Below, one piece after another: positions 35,904 through 48,298 of a stretch of 64,000 bases of DNA. The DNA is taken from positions 3,596,001-3,660,000 of the forward strand of contig CM052357.1 of the NCBI GenBank assembly GCA_028551475.1. Direction: 5' to 3'. Position 1 is the stretch's first letter; every line of letters begins with the position of its first letter. Source of the DNA: Casuarina equisetifolia. Taxonomy: Eukaryota > Streptophyta > Magnoliopsida > Fagales > Casuarinaceae. Position numbers and translations under genes: made by a program. The notes under the pieces are model-generated. The model saw only the letters and a program-made list of their open reading frames with translations. It ran no database searches and was not told the origin of the DNA.

Positions 35904-36150
35904 ACCATTCACCCATCCGCATTTACAAGAAATGTTTTGCACTCAAACCAACGCCTTTACTAAGAAATAGACATCAAAACCCCCTTAAATGAACGCATTT
36001 TGACCGCAATCTTCTAAATGCATGTGTGAAACTTCACATTCACCCATCTACATTTGCAAGATTGTTTTTCACTCAAACCAGCACCTTTATTAAGACAATG
36101 GCCATCAAAAGCCCCTTGAACGTACCATATTTTGACCGTAAACTTCTAAG
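35904..36150 (+). repeat. About 122-bp tandem duplication inside unit B
   Basis: The phrase CTTCACCATTCACCCATC, then GCATTTACAAGA, ACTCAAACCA, ACCTTTAYTAAGA and ACCATATTTTGACCG-like text occurs twice in succession (about 35904-36020 and 36027-36150). Unit C has a damaged form of the same duplication (54400-54540); unit A has one copy (29568-29690). Confidence 0.7.
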
Positions 36151-36990
36151 AGGATGACTTCTTGATGATTATGTCCTTGAAAAGAGGAGAACCTCAAACA
36201 TCAAACGCAGATCTGGGAGAATAATGCGCAAGTGGATCACATTGACCACTCCCATGCAAGATGCTATTCTAATGCTGGCGTCCCAACTTGACAGAGCAGA
36301 AGAGTAGTATACGATAGATGTAACAACTAGAGGAGATTCCTCTCATCGTTACACGTGGAAGCAGTTCCAAGACATGTACTCTGTACACTAACGATCCACG
36401 TAAACCCAAAATCTGTGTATTGATTGCATAACAAGTTGGTATTATTTTCCGAGCAAAATCAGGGCAGCCCAATACTCTTACATTTCCAACTGAACGGAAG
36501 AATCTTTTCACGTGGGGTTGAATTCATGTGCCTAGCTATGCTACTCCCCAGAATCACACATACAGGATACGTGGCCGAAAATTCGCCGGTCATCAGGAGA
36601 ACAGAGTTGGTTTTGGGTGAAGCCGTGTTCTACACATGTGCCCTCCAAGATCAAAGGATTGCAACGTTGCATTGGAATAAGCTGACAGCTAAGTCTAAGT
36701 TGGTAAGTGCCCAACGATGATGGAGGCGATGACGACAATGCTTTAGTGTATGTCAACAGGAGGTATCCTCGGAGGGGTGACTTCATCAGAGGGTTTGCGG
36801 AAGACTGAAATGTTGGAAGATGATCTACCGAAAAAGTTTGACAAGGAACCAATATTTTATGATTCTGCAGAATCGAATGAATGCTGCAGGCTGAGGCGGT
36901 TTGAAAAGCAGTAAAAGTGGGGTGTCCGATCGGAGCACAAGAGTACACTGCAGACATAGTCAGGAGGCCTAGAATGGTCTTGCGGTGGTC

Positions 36991-37310
36991 AAAAGTTGAA
37001 TGCTCTCAAAGAAAGAAAGAGTCATAAAAAAAATAAAAATAAAAAGAGTTGGATGTTCTCAAAGTTGATCTCTTGAAAGTTTTTATCCACAAATGAGATG
37101 TTTTCTGGATACGGCACACAGTTATGGAATTTGGAAACGTTCATTATTTCTATTATAATTGCATGTTTTGCTGTGAACCACCAACATTAATTGAAAGCTA
37201 AACACTTTTGTCTGTTGTGAGGTTGAGACAAGAAAACCCCGTGTAATTTTTAGGACAGACGAGGCTGATTGTGTGCAGTATTATGCCTAGGCATTGTAAG
37301 CAGTGAGAAA
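36991..37310. other. Flank between unit B and the copia nest
   Basis: Contains AGTTGAATGCTCTCAAAG and AGTTGGATGTTCTCAAAG about 43 bases apart around an A-rich stretch. Otherwise unassigned. Confidence 0.35.
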
Positions 37311-37455
37311 TGATATTTAGAGTGTTTAGTAAAAATACTTCCCATTCCAGGATTATGCACCGTCTTATTGTAAATATTCCGTTATTTCTTTTCCTTATGT
37401 AAGTATTTACCATTTGAGAAATAGACCGACTCAGCAGATCAATAGCAAAATCTCA
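37311..37455 (+). repeat. 5' LTR of the plus-strand copia element
   Basis: Aligns with 48045 onward. The right boundary is uncertain. Confidence 0.6.
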
Positions 37456-37678
37456 TCAACTTCCCCAATTAGATGGCCTTACAGATTTTGCAGCAGACTT
37501 TGCAAGTATCGCTCATTCTTTTTCTTCTTTTATATTCCACATGGATTATAGATTTGGGAGTAAGTGATCACTTCACTTATAATTCAAATTTATTATATTA
37601 TTTTTGTCCATATGCATCATCCATCTTTATAAGATTACCTAGTGGTTCACATAGCCATGTTATGGATGTGATACGTTA

Positions 37679-38024
37679 TGAGTGCAACGTGTGAGCTTTG
37701 GAGAAACCAAATCAGTAAGAAAAAAATCAAAAGAACGGGTTGCACATGGTTCCAAGACACAATTAAGGAGCAAACAAGAGCTTCCTTCTATAGGCAACAA
37801 CAATCTTATAGAACCAAAACAACAACAATCAATACACAACATTACTTCCTATTATACACTTTTACCACTTAGTTTCAAAACGTTGTCATCATTTCTTTTA
37901 CAGCACAAAACACATCCTCCTTGATGTCTACTATTTCTTTCTTGTACACCAAAGTCTACCTTTCATGCCTCCTATAGTGCTATCCTCTCTTTTTAGCTTT
38001 TTGTAGTTAACCTAGCTTTTTCCA
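37679..38024 (-). repeat. 3' LTR of the minus-strand copia element
   Basis: On the plus strand it begins TGAGTGCAACGTGTGAGC and ends TCCA; it aligns with 43625-43967. Confidence 0.8.
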
Positions 38025-38188
38025 ATTTGGGTGACTGAAAACCCCATCACTACGCAACACCTCTCCTTGATGGGTTTTGTTGTCACCTCGATAAGTTCTC
38101 TCAAGTATTCATGTTGTCCTTTGCCCAAGCTCTTTGTGAATAAATCTATGAGCTAATATCTACTATTGTAGTATTCAAATGCAACTAC

Positions 38189-38443
38189 TTAGGCTTCTAG
38201 AATATCCCCAACATAATGCACCTTGATGTGAACATGCTCAGTCTTCGAGTGGTGACTTGGATTCTTTGTCATAGCTAGAGTAGTTTTGTTGCCACTAAAT
38301 ATAATAATTGCATCTTTTTGCTCAAACCCCATTTCTAGAATTATCCTACGTAACCACACAACTTGGCTTATGGTTGTTGATGCAGCCATATATTTTTCTT
38401 TAGCAATTGAAGAGACACAAAATCCTACTTCTTTAATAACCAT
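38189..38443 (-). pseudogene. Copia RNase H fragment
   Basis: An 84-codon open piece of the minus-strand element: KEKYMAASTTISQVVWLRR and GNKTTLAMTKNPSHHSKTEH match the conserved copia RNase H blocks, in which active elements have AEY and DN(K/Q)S. It is the best-preserved coding piece of the element. Confidence 0.85.
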
Positions 38444-41019
38444 GAAAAAATTACAAACCCCAAGCTAAAAACATATCCCACTTGTGCTTTTGCAATCTCC
38501 TATCTTGCTACCCTAATCACTATTATTGTATCCTATAATTACAAACTATCCATTACTCATGTAAAGCAAACCTAAATTTAGAGTTCCTTTAAGATAAGTA
38601 AGGATTATTTTAAGTTTGCAATGATGCCTTTTTGTTAGATTTTGCATAAATCTTGTCATGAGTGAAACAGAAAACAACATATCACCATGTTTCTCTTAAG
38701 TATAGCAAGCTTCCAATAATGCTTCTATATGCAGTGGCATCTGCTTCTCTAGCACCATCAACAAAATACACTTTCTCATTAGGGAGTAAGGGAGTTGACA
38801 CTGATTTGCATTTTGACATATGGTGCTTGGACAATAGTGTCTTTGCAAACTTAGATTGTGAGACAAAAATTCCTTACTCATGCTAAATCACTTCTAATAT
38901 GAGAAAGTACTACATGATTCTTATGTCATTTATCTCAAAGGCCTCCATTTCCTTCATAAACTTGACTAGCCTATCTAAATCATTTCCTGTGAAAATCAAG
39001 TCATCAACGTAGATTAAGATTAAGAGAATCTAGTTACCATTAGAAAATAAGAATAGAATAAGTTCACTTGGGCTATGTTGAAATCCTTTCCCTAAGAAGT
39101 GCTTGTTGATTTTGCCATACCATGCTTTTGTTGCCTGTAGTAATCCATACAATATCCTATTAAGTTTGAGTACTTTGATCTCCATTCCTTTTTTCACATA
39201 TCAGCAAAGTTGTTCGACATATACTTTTTCCTTAGTTTCTCCATTCAAGAATGCAAATTAGCATCCAATTGGAGTATCTTCCATTTAAACTAAGTTGCCA
39301 CTACAATGATCATTTGAATGGTTTTCAATTATGCAACTAGTGTAAAACTTTCGATAAAGTTAGCTTATAAAATCTGTGATTATCCTTTAGCTATCAATCT
39401 TATTTTGTATTTGACAATTTTTCTTTTTGCATCTATTTTGGTTTTGAAAATCTAGTTCAACCCAACCATTTTCTTTCCTTCTAATAAATTTGTCAAAGTT
39501 CAAGTATGGTTGTGCTTGATGCTTTTAATCTCTTATCCATTGCCTTCTTCCATTCAACATCATCCACAACTTCTTCATATATCAAAGGTTCCAAAGTGGC
39601 ATGTTGTAACTTTTATGCAATTCATCTAACCTTTTTATTTTAATTGGCAACATGTCAAATATCTCCTTTTTACTTTTAAAGGCATGCTCTACTCTAGTTT
39701 TGGAAAATGACTTTTTTCTTGCACTATTTTGAATTGTAGTTGTTAGTTCCATAAGTTTTTCATTAAGGCAACCAATAGGCACTTCAACATTTTTATCATT
39801 CCAAAATCTATTGGTGAGGAGATTATTAATGGTCCCTTTAACAATTATTACAAGTCGTAGGTTGCATTTTCATCCACCTTAACATCTTTAATAAATCAAT
39901 CTTTTGCTAGATAGATTAAACACATGGTAAAATTTAGAAATTAAGCTATAGCTAAGAAAAGAACTTCATTTGGCTTTGTTATCAAGCATGTGTTAGAGCT
40001 ATTATGGAACATGAATAAAGCACGTAGATCCAAAAACTTTTAAATGATCAACCATAGCCTCATATGGTATTTGGTTTGTAGTGTTGAGGTGGACTCTTGT
40101 CAAGGAGGTACACAACAGTATTTACTATTTTTCCCAAAAATCCCTTTGGAACTTTCTTTTCTTTAATCATGTTTTTTGCCATGTCCAACATAGTTCAATT
40201 TTTCCTTTCTATAACTCCATTCTATTTTGGCGAATGACTTGCAGTTAGCTAATGCACCATACCTTCATTTTCATAGTACTTGATAAATTATGCATTTTGA
40301 TCGTAAAACCTTAATTTTTTATCCCACTCTTTACTTTTACTTCTTTTTTAATTTCAAAAACTACTTCAATGCCTTATATTTTTCCTTGAGGAAGTATACC
40401 TAACAAAAAGGGTTGCATAATCAATGAATAAGATGAAAAACATGTTCCCCTCCTTAGTATGGACTTTCTTTGGTCTACACACATTAATGTACACCAATTC
40501 CAATTTTGCTATCACCTTCTATTTTAGTTAACTTAATAAAAGGTATGTCATCCACCAAGTGTTGATTGTGCAGTTCCTCTAAGGACGTAAAATCCAAATG
40601 CCCAAACCTTTAATGCCATAGCCAAGACCCTTCCTATATAGTAGTCAAAGCAACTTGGTTTGTATATTTAAACTTGAATGAAGCTTCTCAAGCACTAGTC
40701 ATTGGGACACTAGCAATTTCCACTCCATTTTTATAATAAATACAACATTTTTAGTCTTTAAATAATGTGTGATACATGTTTTACATCATTTGTTCTATGC
40801 TAAGCAAATTAGACCTTAGTGCAAAACAAAAAGCACATCTTGGATGGTCTTTCTTCCATTAAGAGTTTTTACAACACACGGCCTTTTCCTAGCATATTAA
40901 TAAATCTATCATCTCCCAACCTCACATAAGACCTATAGGTTCAATCAAGATTGTTGAACACTTTAGCATGTGAAGTCATGTGGCTGGTACAACCACTATC
41001 CACTTACCATAAACTAGAG

Positions 41020-42290
41020 TCTGCACATATGTTCGGTGAAATTTAGATGCAAGTGAACATGTCAAACAAATAATATAATGATAAGAAAAATATTGTCCCA
41101 TAGAGATTGGTGAATACTAAACTAACACTAACAATAAATTAATCTAAAATTTATCTAGCAAATCAAAAGGTAGTTAATGATGAATTAAAATTTAAAATTT
41201 TCAAAACAAGAATTCAAGACTAATTGAAATTGAATCCAAGTAAGAAAAATTAATATGAGAAACATGTTAGAGCATTAAATTTTACGATAGCTACTAGATA
41301 TGAATTTTCATAGTTTATGCCTGCAAGAATGATAATACCTATGTGATGACAGAAATTTCTAATTTATTTACTATCTTATGTCTAGAAATAATAAACTTAT
41401 TTAGTTTATTAATTTACTATATCTCTATATATGAATTGAAGCAACCCAAATGCATTAGGATATGTAAATATTCTTAGTTTACAATAAATCTGTCAATCAT
41501 CTTATCACCAAAAGCCACACAAATAACATGGTATGTGTCTATCCATATTTAATTCATGGTTATATATTATAATAAGCAATTGAATATTATTACCCTCCAG
41601 TCTCAAACATGCACATAAAATCATTTAAGTGGTGGCTAATCACTTAAAAGCATTAAGCATAATAATATATAACTTACATAAATAAAATATCTTACAAGTA
41701 TAGAAACTTATAAAATTTACATCAACATAGTTAGCCTACATTTTTACTCTAACAAAAAGAATTTAGAACATAATGAAATAATAAACCAAATTAATGGTAG
41801 AAATTAAGCAAAAGATCTTAAATAAAAAAAAAGTTGTCACCACATTGTCTTCTCTTTAAGAATTCTTTGTAAAATTCCTACAAATCAAACCAAAATCAAG
41901 AATGATATGAAGTATAGGAAGCTTTCATGCCTCTATTTATCTTTTTCTTTCTTGGTTTTCTCTTTCTTCTTTCATTTTTCTCTATCTTCCTTGGTTCTAG
42001 CGGTAGCACCTTTTTTTTTTTTTTTTTTCTCTTTCCTATCTTTTCTTTCTCTTTTGTGGCACCTCTCTCCTTTTATTCACGTTGCTCCTTTTTACCTCTT
42101 TTCAGGAGGTGTTCCCTAGCACTCCTTATAATTCACTTTTACATTTTTGCCCTTTTTGTCTTTTTCTTCTAGTATGCATGTTGCCTTGCTTGTAGCTTTC
42201 TTTTTCTTTGCTTATCATGCTCTTTTAGGATTTGTTGCATATATAATACAAATTTAAATAAATATATGAAAACTTAAATGTTATCTTACA
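41020..42290. other. AT-rich insertion inside the minus-strand copia element
   Basis: This piece separates gag from protease and has no copia text. It holds a T-rich tract near 42009-42030 and pyrimidine-rich runs. It is probably another repeat, not identified. Confidence 0.5.
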
Positions 42291-42295
42291 AAACT

Positions 42296-42947
42296 TGTAT
42301 TATTTATATCCTAAAATAATCAAAATAACTTTATAAAAATAGAATTATCAACATATTACTAACAAACTAGCAAAAAGCATAACTTTATTTTTCTCCATGT
42401 CTTATTTTTCAGCCACATTTTCCTTAAGCCTACAATTCTTTGCTATATGTCCAAATTTGTTGCAATGCTAACATTGTGGTTTCCCTTTATTTCAACGATA
42501 TTTTTCCAAATGATAGGTTTTTTTACAAACCTTGAATGGGGGACATCAAGCTTTTCTAGTTCTTTGCTCACTCCTTTTCCTTAAGCTTTCTTCTTTAGGT
42601 CAAGAACTAACAGTAACAACATGTGTTATTTATATCCTAAAATAGTCAAAATAACTTTATAAAAATAAAGTTATTAACATATTACTAACGAACTAGCAAA
42701 GATCATAACTTTATTATTCTCCATATCTTATTTTTCAGCCACATTTGCCTTAAGCCTACAGTTCTTTGCTATATGTCCAAATTTGTTACAATGCTAACAT
42801 TGTGGTTTCCCCTTATTTCAACGATATTTTTCCAAATGATAGGTTTTTTTACAAACCTTGAATGGGGGACATCAAGCTTTTCTAGTTCTTTGCTCACTCC
42901 TTTTCCTTAAGCTTTCTTCTTTAGGTCAAGAACTAATAGTAACAACA
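42296..42947 (-). repeat. 326-bp tandem duplication including the gag CCHC knuckle
   Basis: Copies 42296-42621 and 42622-42947 are about 95% identical by eye. Each carries the CCHC zinc-knuckle region of the minus-strand copia gag, so the duplication happened within the element, and more recently than most of its decay. Confidence 0.9.
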
Positions 42948-43592
42948 ATTTTAAAGGCTATTTCCAAGACCCTTTTCTCATTCCTATAGCCAATCCTCTT
43001 CTTAAATACTTCCATGAATTTAGATATAGACAAATTAGTAAAGTCTTTGGTTTCTTAAATATTAGTAATTACGGGGTTAAACTTTTTTGTCAAGTTAATG
43101 AGGAGTTTCTTAATAACTTGAGATTTAAGCAAGGTGGCCTTTAGAGAATGAATCTGATTGACAATAACATTTAGTTAATTATAATACCTAAAAATCATTT
43201 TCCCCTCCATCTCAAGTAATTCTAAATCACATTTAAGGGATTGTAGTTTTATAAAGTGTACCTTGATGCTTCTCTCATTTGGCTTGGGTAAGTGTTTCTT
43301 CATCATTAATCTTTGGAAATTCCTTGTCAACAATCTCCTACATATTCTAGCACTTGAGATAGGTTGTGGTTTTAAGACACCAAGTATGATAGTTAGTGCC
43401 ATCAAAGAAAAGAATTGAAAGGTGAGAATGAAGGAGTATAGGAATGGGTTGGGAGGTGCTGATAATATTTAAGGAAGATGGAGTTCTAGTGGTTATATTG
43501 GCCATGAGTAAGGAGAAAGACTGTTAAAGAATAGGTAGAAAAGAAGTCAAGGAAAAGAAAGTAAAGCGGAGGTAGTGTATATTGAAAACCCA

Positions 43593-43611
43593 ACCCAAGC
43601 ACTAATACCAC
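43593..43611 (-). other. Primer-binding site of the minus-strand copia element
   Basis: The minus-strand sequence GGTATTAGTGCTTGGGTTGG resembles the initiator-Met tRNA complement (TGGTATCAGAGC) usual for plant copia elements. It lies about 15 bases inside the 5' LTR. Confidence 0.65.
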
Positions 43612-43624
43612 TATTAATCTTTTA

Positions 43625-43967
43625 TGAATGCAATGTGTAAGCTTAGGAGAAACCAAATCAGTGAGGAAAAATCATGGTTCCAAGAAATAATTAAGGAGCA
43701 AACAAGAGCTTCATTCTACATTCACAAAAGCAATAAGGCAACAACAGTCTTATAGAACTAAAACAATAACAATTGTCACACAACATTACTTCCTATCAAC
43801 ATTCATACTACTTAGATACAAAACTCTATCATCATTTTTTTTATAGCTCAAAACATGTCCTTCTTGACATCTACTATTTCTTTCCTTATACATAAAAGTT
43901 CGCCTTGGACTTGTCCTACAGTGTTTTCCTCTTTTTTCAGCTTTTTGCAATCAACCTAGCTTTTCTA
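43625..43967 (-). repeat. 5' LTR of the minus-strand copia element
   Basis: Pairs with 37679-38024. The right end is degraded (CTA rather than CCA), and no clear 5-bp target-site duplication is left. Confidence 0.75.
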
Positions 43968-44344
43968 GTAGGTGACCCATATGGTATTGGAACATGTCGA
44001 TTTACCCTTATAATACACTTTTCACATATTTCACATGTCTTACATTTTAAGTTTAACCTTGTATGCATGTACAAAACTAGCAAAAGATAATAACTATATT
44101 GCACAATTTCTCATAAATTTTATATACTTTAGGACTATACAACATGGGATCTAATTAGGTTAGATATGGTAAACAATGGGCTAAGTTATTGATTTACTAT
44201 TCCCATGAGTTTAATTCTAGTTTTTTGCATTTTTTTTTCAATAAAGAATTCTTAATGTATATAAAAACAAAGGTTATCTTACCATTTCAGTTAAGTAATA
44301 GTGATTATGATATTTGGCATAAATGCCTTTTCCATTTTTCTTTG

Positions 44345-45355
44345 AAGTCTTTATTTATTTATTTATTTATTTATGAATATGTGAATTTATTCATCGAAGA
44401 ATAATAAAATATAAAAGCTTAAAAGCATACCCCAGTATTACAATTCATTTAAGAGAAAATAGAATTTGAAATTCTTCAGCTATGACACAATAAAATATTC
44501 GTATAAGAGAGTTTAATGTTCCTAAATAAAGATGCTCTTCCACAAACTACTTTCTTGATTCTAACCAACAAAATTGGTATATCAATAGTCTTATTTTGAA
44601 AACGTCAACAATTATGTTCAAACCATATACAACAAAGACATGCTAAGAAAGAAAGTTTAAGAAGCTTTGCAGCCAAATCCTTTTCCTTAGTTGCTTTAAT
44701 CATCCATTATAGTTTAGAATTCCAATCATCAATGTTCTTATGAAGGCCTTATTATGCTAGAATACTTCTTCAAATTTGACTATTTCAAGTACACTGAAAA
44801 AACAAATGTGACCTATTTTCATATTGAGAGTCATAGAAATTACAATACAAATCAATTGAAGGGAGCCATCGAGAAATCACTTTTGCTGTAGGAAGTTTGT
44901 CCATACATATAAGCCAATCAATGAAGTTATGTTTGTTTATTTCTCCTAACCATATCAAATTATATCATTCAACCTCAATATTTACTTAGCCCAATTCCTT
45001 ATATGTTTCTTTATAACAATAAAAAGGTTTGGAAAGCATAAAAGTGAGAATTTATTGTAACTTTAGAAGACCTCTCTAACTCCATGCCATATTTCCTTTG
45101 ATGTCAAGATACATAATTGAAATTTTCCTACATTTAGCACTATGAACCCATTTACTCCATAAATATGAATTTGTACTATTAATGAGATTCCAAAGTGATC
45201 ACTCCAACAAAACCTTATTCTACACTTTAAGGTCTAATAGTCCAAGTCCCCCTTCCTTTTTAGGTGAACAAACAACTTGCCAAGCAATCTTATGAGTTTT
45301 ATGGTCTTTCAAATTTTCTACCCATAGAAAGTGCTTTTAAAGTCTCATTCCACAC
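44345..45355 (-). mobile_element. LINE (L1-type) relic inserted in the plus-strand copia element
   Basis: Minus-strand text shows the end of an L1 reverse transcriptase: WVENLKDHKTHKIAWQVVCS, KKEGGLGLLDLKV and LWSKWVHSAKC near 45310-45100, then NIDDWNSKL near 44740 and LLKLSFLACLCCIW near 44640. The 3' end is a (TTTA)n tract on the plus strand at 44345-44375. The copia pre-integrase text stops at its left edge and resumes beyond its right edge. Confidence 0.75.
44347..44375. repeat. (TTTA)n microsatellite at the LINE tail
   Basis: About seven TTTA units. It probably grew from the LINE's A-rich tail. Confidence 0.9.
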
Positions 45356-45405
45356 TTTAAAGTCTTATTTTGTGTGTTGAAAAACTATTTTATGCCCTGA
45401 TTCTT

Positions 45406-45478
45406 TAAATTGCTCTTATTCTTTTTTGGGTAAAATGTTAAGTATTATAAACAACAAATGAAATAAATAAATTGCTCT
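45406..45478. mobile_element. 51-bp insertion flanked by an 11-bp target-site duplication
   Basis: TAAATTGCTCT occurs at 45406-45416 and again at 45468-45478, flanking 51 bp that interrupt the copia zinc-finger region. The insert reads on the minus strand as a 3' end with ACCCAAAAAAG, consistent with a severely 5'-truncated LINE or SINE. Confidence 0.75.
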
Positions 45479-48044
45479 ACTTGTCATTTACCAAAACAAA
45501 CATGTTCCACCTTTCCTTCAACTCTTATTGCTATTATGTCTATTTTTTATTGAGTATAAATAGATGTTTGGAGTTTTTATGGCACACTCACAATAAATGA
45601 AAATTGATTTTTTTAATATTATTGATGATTTTTCATGTGCAATATAAACTTTTCTATTAAGTGTTTTAAAAAATCTAAACATTTTATTTCTATGATTAAA
45701 GCTTAATTTAATGTTGTAAAACATATTTGTTCCAACATTGGGACAAATATTTTTTTCTTCAAAGTGTATCTCATACCTTTTAACTGAAGATATACTCAAT
45801 GTGAGCTCTTACTTTACACTTTTAAAAAAATAAAGTTGTTGAATGCAAGTATCACCTCCTTATAGATGTGACATATGCCTTAATGTTTCAAGCCCACTTC
45901 CTCCATGCTTCTAAGAAGAATGCATTCTCCCTATAACCTATAATATAAATTGTTTGTCTTCTTTTCCTTTACATGGTACTAGTCTTTATAAGAGATTTTT
46001 TGCTCAACCCCCTGTTTTAGGCCATTTACAAGCTTTTTAATATTGTTGTTATGCCACCACACTTGACACACTTATAAAATCACTTTTATAGCCACCAAAT
46101 GTATCTTCATTGAGTACCCTTTATTTCAAAAAGGATATCCTTTTTATGATTACATCATTAAAAAAATTTTGTAAGCAAATGAGTTTCTTTTATTACAAAA
46201 GTCTTCAGTCAAGGCCCTAATTTGCCAATATATTCCATTTGCGCTTATCATACAAGCTAATGATGCTTACATTTCCACATCTTACCAATTAACATTCCAT
46301 AAATACCCAACACAAAGACACCTAAGCCTTAACCTTCACTCCCACCTTGTCAACAATTTACTCATTTGACTCACCCACCTAAATAGATTATAGACTATTT
46401 AAGCTACTTTACCATTATCCTCTTTAGTCTCACTACACCCTATATTATGATATGTGTCCCTCAACCAATGTCATTCATATAATCTCCACTTCTTTACCTC
46501 TATTTTTACAATATGTGAACCTTACACAAACTAGGAAACTCTTATTAATCCCTTTTGGATGGAAAAAGAACTTGTTTCTGTAAAGGCCAATCACATGTGG
46601 GAGGTGGTCCTTTCACCTCCTAGTTAATGACTTATTGATTATAAATGGGTGTATAAGGTGAAGTATCAAGTTCATAACATTATAAAGAGATCTAAAGTAT
46701 AGTTGGTGGCCAAGAGGTATAGTTAATATAAAAGCATTAATATTAGGACACTTTTTTCCTTACTACCAAACATGTCACGATCAATCTTATATTGCCATTA
46801 TAGATAACCATAATGCATTCCTTCATGGTGACCTCTCTAAGAAGTTTATATAAAGGTTTTTCCTAAATTTTACAATTAAGGAGATAATCTAGTATATCAA
46901 TTGCAAAAGTCTCTATACAAGTTTAAGAAAGTCTTTTATTAGTTGAATGAAAACTTTGCAAAGGCCTTCATTACATATCATTTCCATCAATCTTGCCATA
47001 ACTATTCACTTTTCATAAAATCAAGGGTAAGTCTTTCATTACCTTGACAAGTTATGTTGATAACATTTTAATCATAGGAAACAATAAGATTGCCATTTCA
47101 AAGCTAAAGTTCTATCTTCATTCCACCTTCCTCATGAAAGACTTAAGATTGTTAAATTTCTTTCTTGACATAGAGATATATAACTCTTCAAAGGGAATTT
47201 TGCTTAGCTAGAGCAAATATACTTTGGGGCTCATTTTAAGACAAGATTATCAATGTCTATGCCCACACTTATTCTCCTGATGCAAAATAAAAATTAACAA
47301 TCATAAAGTATGATAAAGGTGTGAGGAGAAGTGTTATGACTTACTACTTGAGGACACCTTAATGTATCAAAAGTTAGTTGGTTGGTTAGTCTATTTCACT
47401 TTTAAGTGACCTAAAATTTACTTCTTAAACAATTCACACATGCACTAAAGCAATGTCACATTACAGAAACTATGAAAGTAATCAAATATCTTAAAAGTTG
47501 TCTTGGACTTGGGCTTATGTTCCCATCTTTGTCTAAGCTAAAGTTAATAGCCTTTTATAATCCAAACTACAACACATGCCTATGATGAAAAAGTTTATCA
47601 CATATTTCCATATTAAGCTTGGCAGCTTCCTAATTTCTTAAAAGATGAAGAAGCAACCAATTATGTCACTATCATTTGTAATGATAAAATGCAAAGCAAT
47701 AGTCATTAAAATATGAGAGAAAAACTGAAGTATGAGACTACTAAGGGATTTTGGCATCATTATCAAGCCATTTGTTTTCTATACTATGATAATGAGGCTC
47801 CAAAAAAGATAATGGCAAATCCTGTTTTTCATGAGAGAACATAACACGTGGAGGTTGATTGTCATTATATAAGGGAAAAGATGCAAGAAATCACTACAAA
47901 ACATCATATTTTCACAAAAAGAATGGCTTATAGACTTACTAACAAAAGCTTTTCAAAGCATATAAAATCAATATCTTCTCACCAAACTTATAGCTTTTGG
48001 TTTATTCAAATCTTTAGCTTAAATTAAAGTATTAATGGAAGATG

Positions 48045-48235
48045 TGATATTATGAAAGTAGTTAGTAAAGATACTTTCCTTCCCAACATTATGCACCATA
48101 TCATTGTAACTATTCTATTATTTTTTTTCCTTATGTATTTAGAAAAGTATAATCTTATATAAATGGAATAGCAATGTACATTGGATTATTATGGCATATT
48201 CAATGCAATTGAGTTTTCCCACTCACTAGCTTCTC
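48045..48235 (+). repeat. 3' LTR of the plus-strand copia element
   Basis: Starts TGATATTATGAAAG and contains ACATTATGCACC and CCTTATGTATTTAG, matching 37311 onward. The end is uncertain. Confidence 0.6.
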
Positions 48236-48276
48236 TTTCTCTCTCCACGCACACACATCACCCGTCGCCGCCGCAG

Positions 48277-48298
48277 CCCCCCCCCCCCCCCCCCCCCC
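48277..48298. repeat. 22-base C homopolymer
   Basis: An uninterrupted run of 22 C follows a short CGCCGCCGC stretch, directly beyond the copia LTR. The length may be affected by sequencing error. Confidence 0.9.

Larger units (their letters stand above)
31242..36990 (+). repeat. Segmental duplication unit B
   Basis: The longest uninterrupted copy. Its left part (31242-32060) matches both A and C, its middle (about 32090-35040) matches C 49985-52640, and its right part (35055-36990) matches A and C. Identity with C looks like roughly 80-90% by eye, with indels. It is cut off on the right, in the middle of sequence that continues in A and C, close to the start of the copia nest. ORFs in it (for example 31379-31741, 32685-33068, 34461-34685) are not kept in frame in C, so no gene is called. 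Confidence 0.85.
37679..43967 (-). mobile_element. Minus-strand Ty1/copia retrotransposon nested in the plus-strand one
   Basis: LTRs of about 345 bp lie at 37679-38024 and 43625-43967 in direct orientation, about 80% identical by eye. An initiator-Met-tRNA-type primer-binding site (GGTATTAGTGCTTGGGTTGG, minus strand) is at 43593-43611. Going down the minus strand, gag UBN2-like text (LKCDLELLEMEGK) is near 43230 and the CCHC knuckle (HCNKFGHIAKNC) near 42470. The protease active site VDSGCTSHM is near 41000 and integrase text (IKEKKVPKGFLGKIVNTVVY) near 40140. Reverse transcriptase with intact YVDD is at 39000-39011 and RNase H (KEKYMAASTTISQVVWLRR) at 38443-38189. Stops and frameshifts make it non-functional. 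About 1.3 kb of unrelated AT-rich DNA (41020-42290) sits between gag and protease. Confidence 0.88.
37311..48235 (+). mobile_element. Plus-strand Ty1/copia retrotransposon, decayed and interrupted
   Basis: Paired LTR-like ends start TGATATT at 37311 and 48045 and share AGTTTAGTAAA, TATGCACC and TTTTCCTTATGTA landmarks. Copia domains follow in order, with gag deleted. Protease-like text (IIDLGVSDHFTYNSNLLYYF) lies near 37545-37605, resuming after the nested element with GIGTCRFTL near 43990. The pre-integrase histidine motif (YDIWHKCLFHF) is near 44310, the zinc-finger cysteines (CSTCHLPKQTC) near 45475 and integrase (NIIDDFSCAI) near 45620. Reverse transcriptase runs from about 46560 to 47300 with YVDN at 47053-47064 where active elements have YVDD. 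RNase H-end text (VDCHYIREKMQEI) is near 47850. Stops occur throughout. The element was split by a minus-strand copia, a minus-strand LINE and a 51-bp insert. Confidence 0.85.

Noticed and set aside
37473-37694. 73-codon plus ORF as a standalone gene
   Set aside because: Its text (IIDLGVSDHFTYN) is the protease region of the outer copia element.
41907-42172. Phe/Leu-rich ORFs near 42 kb
   Set aside because: Produced by T-rich low-complexity DNA inside the copia insertion.
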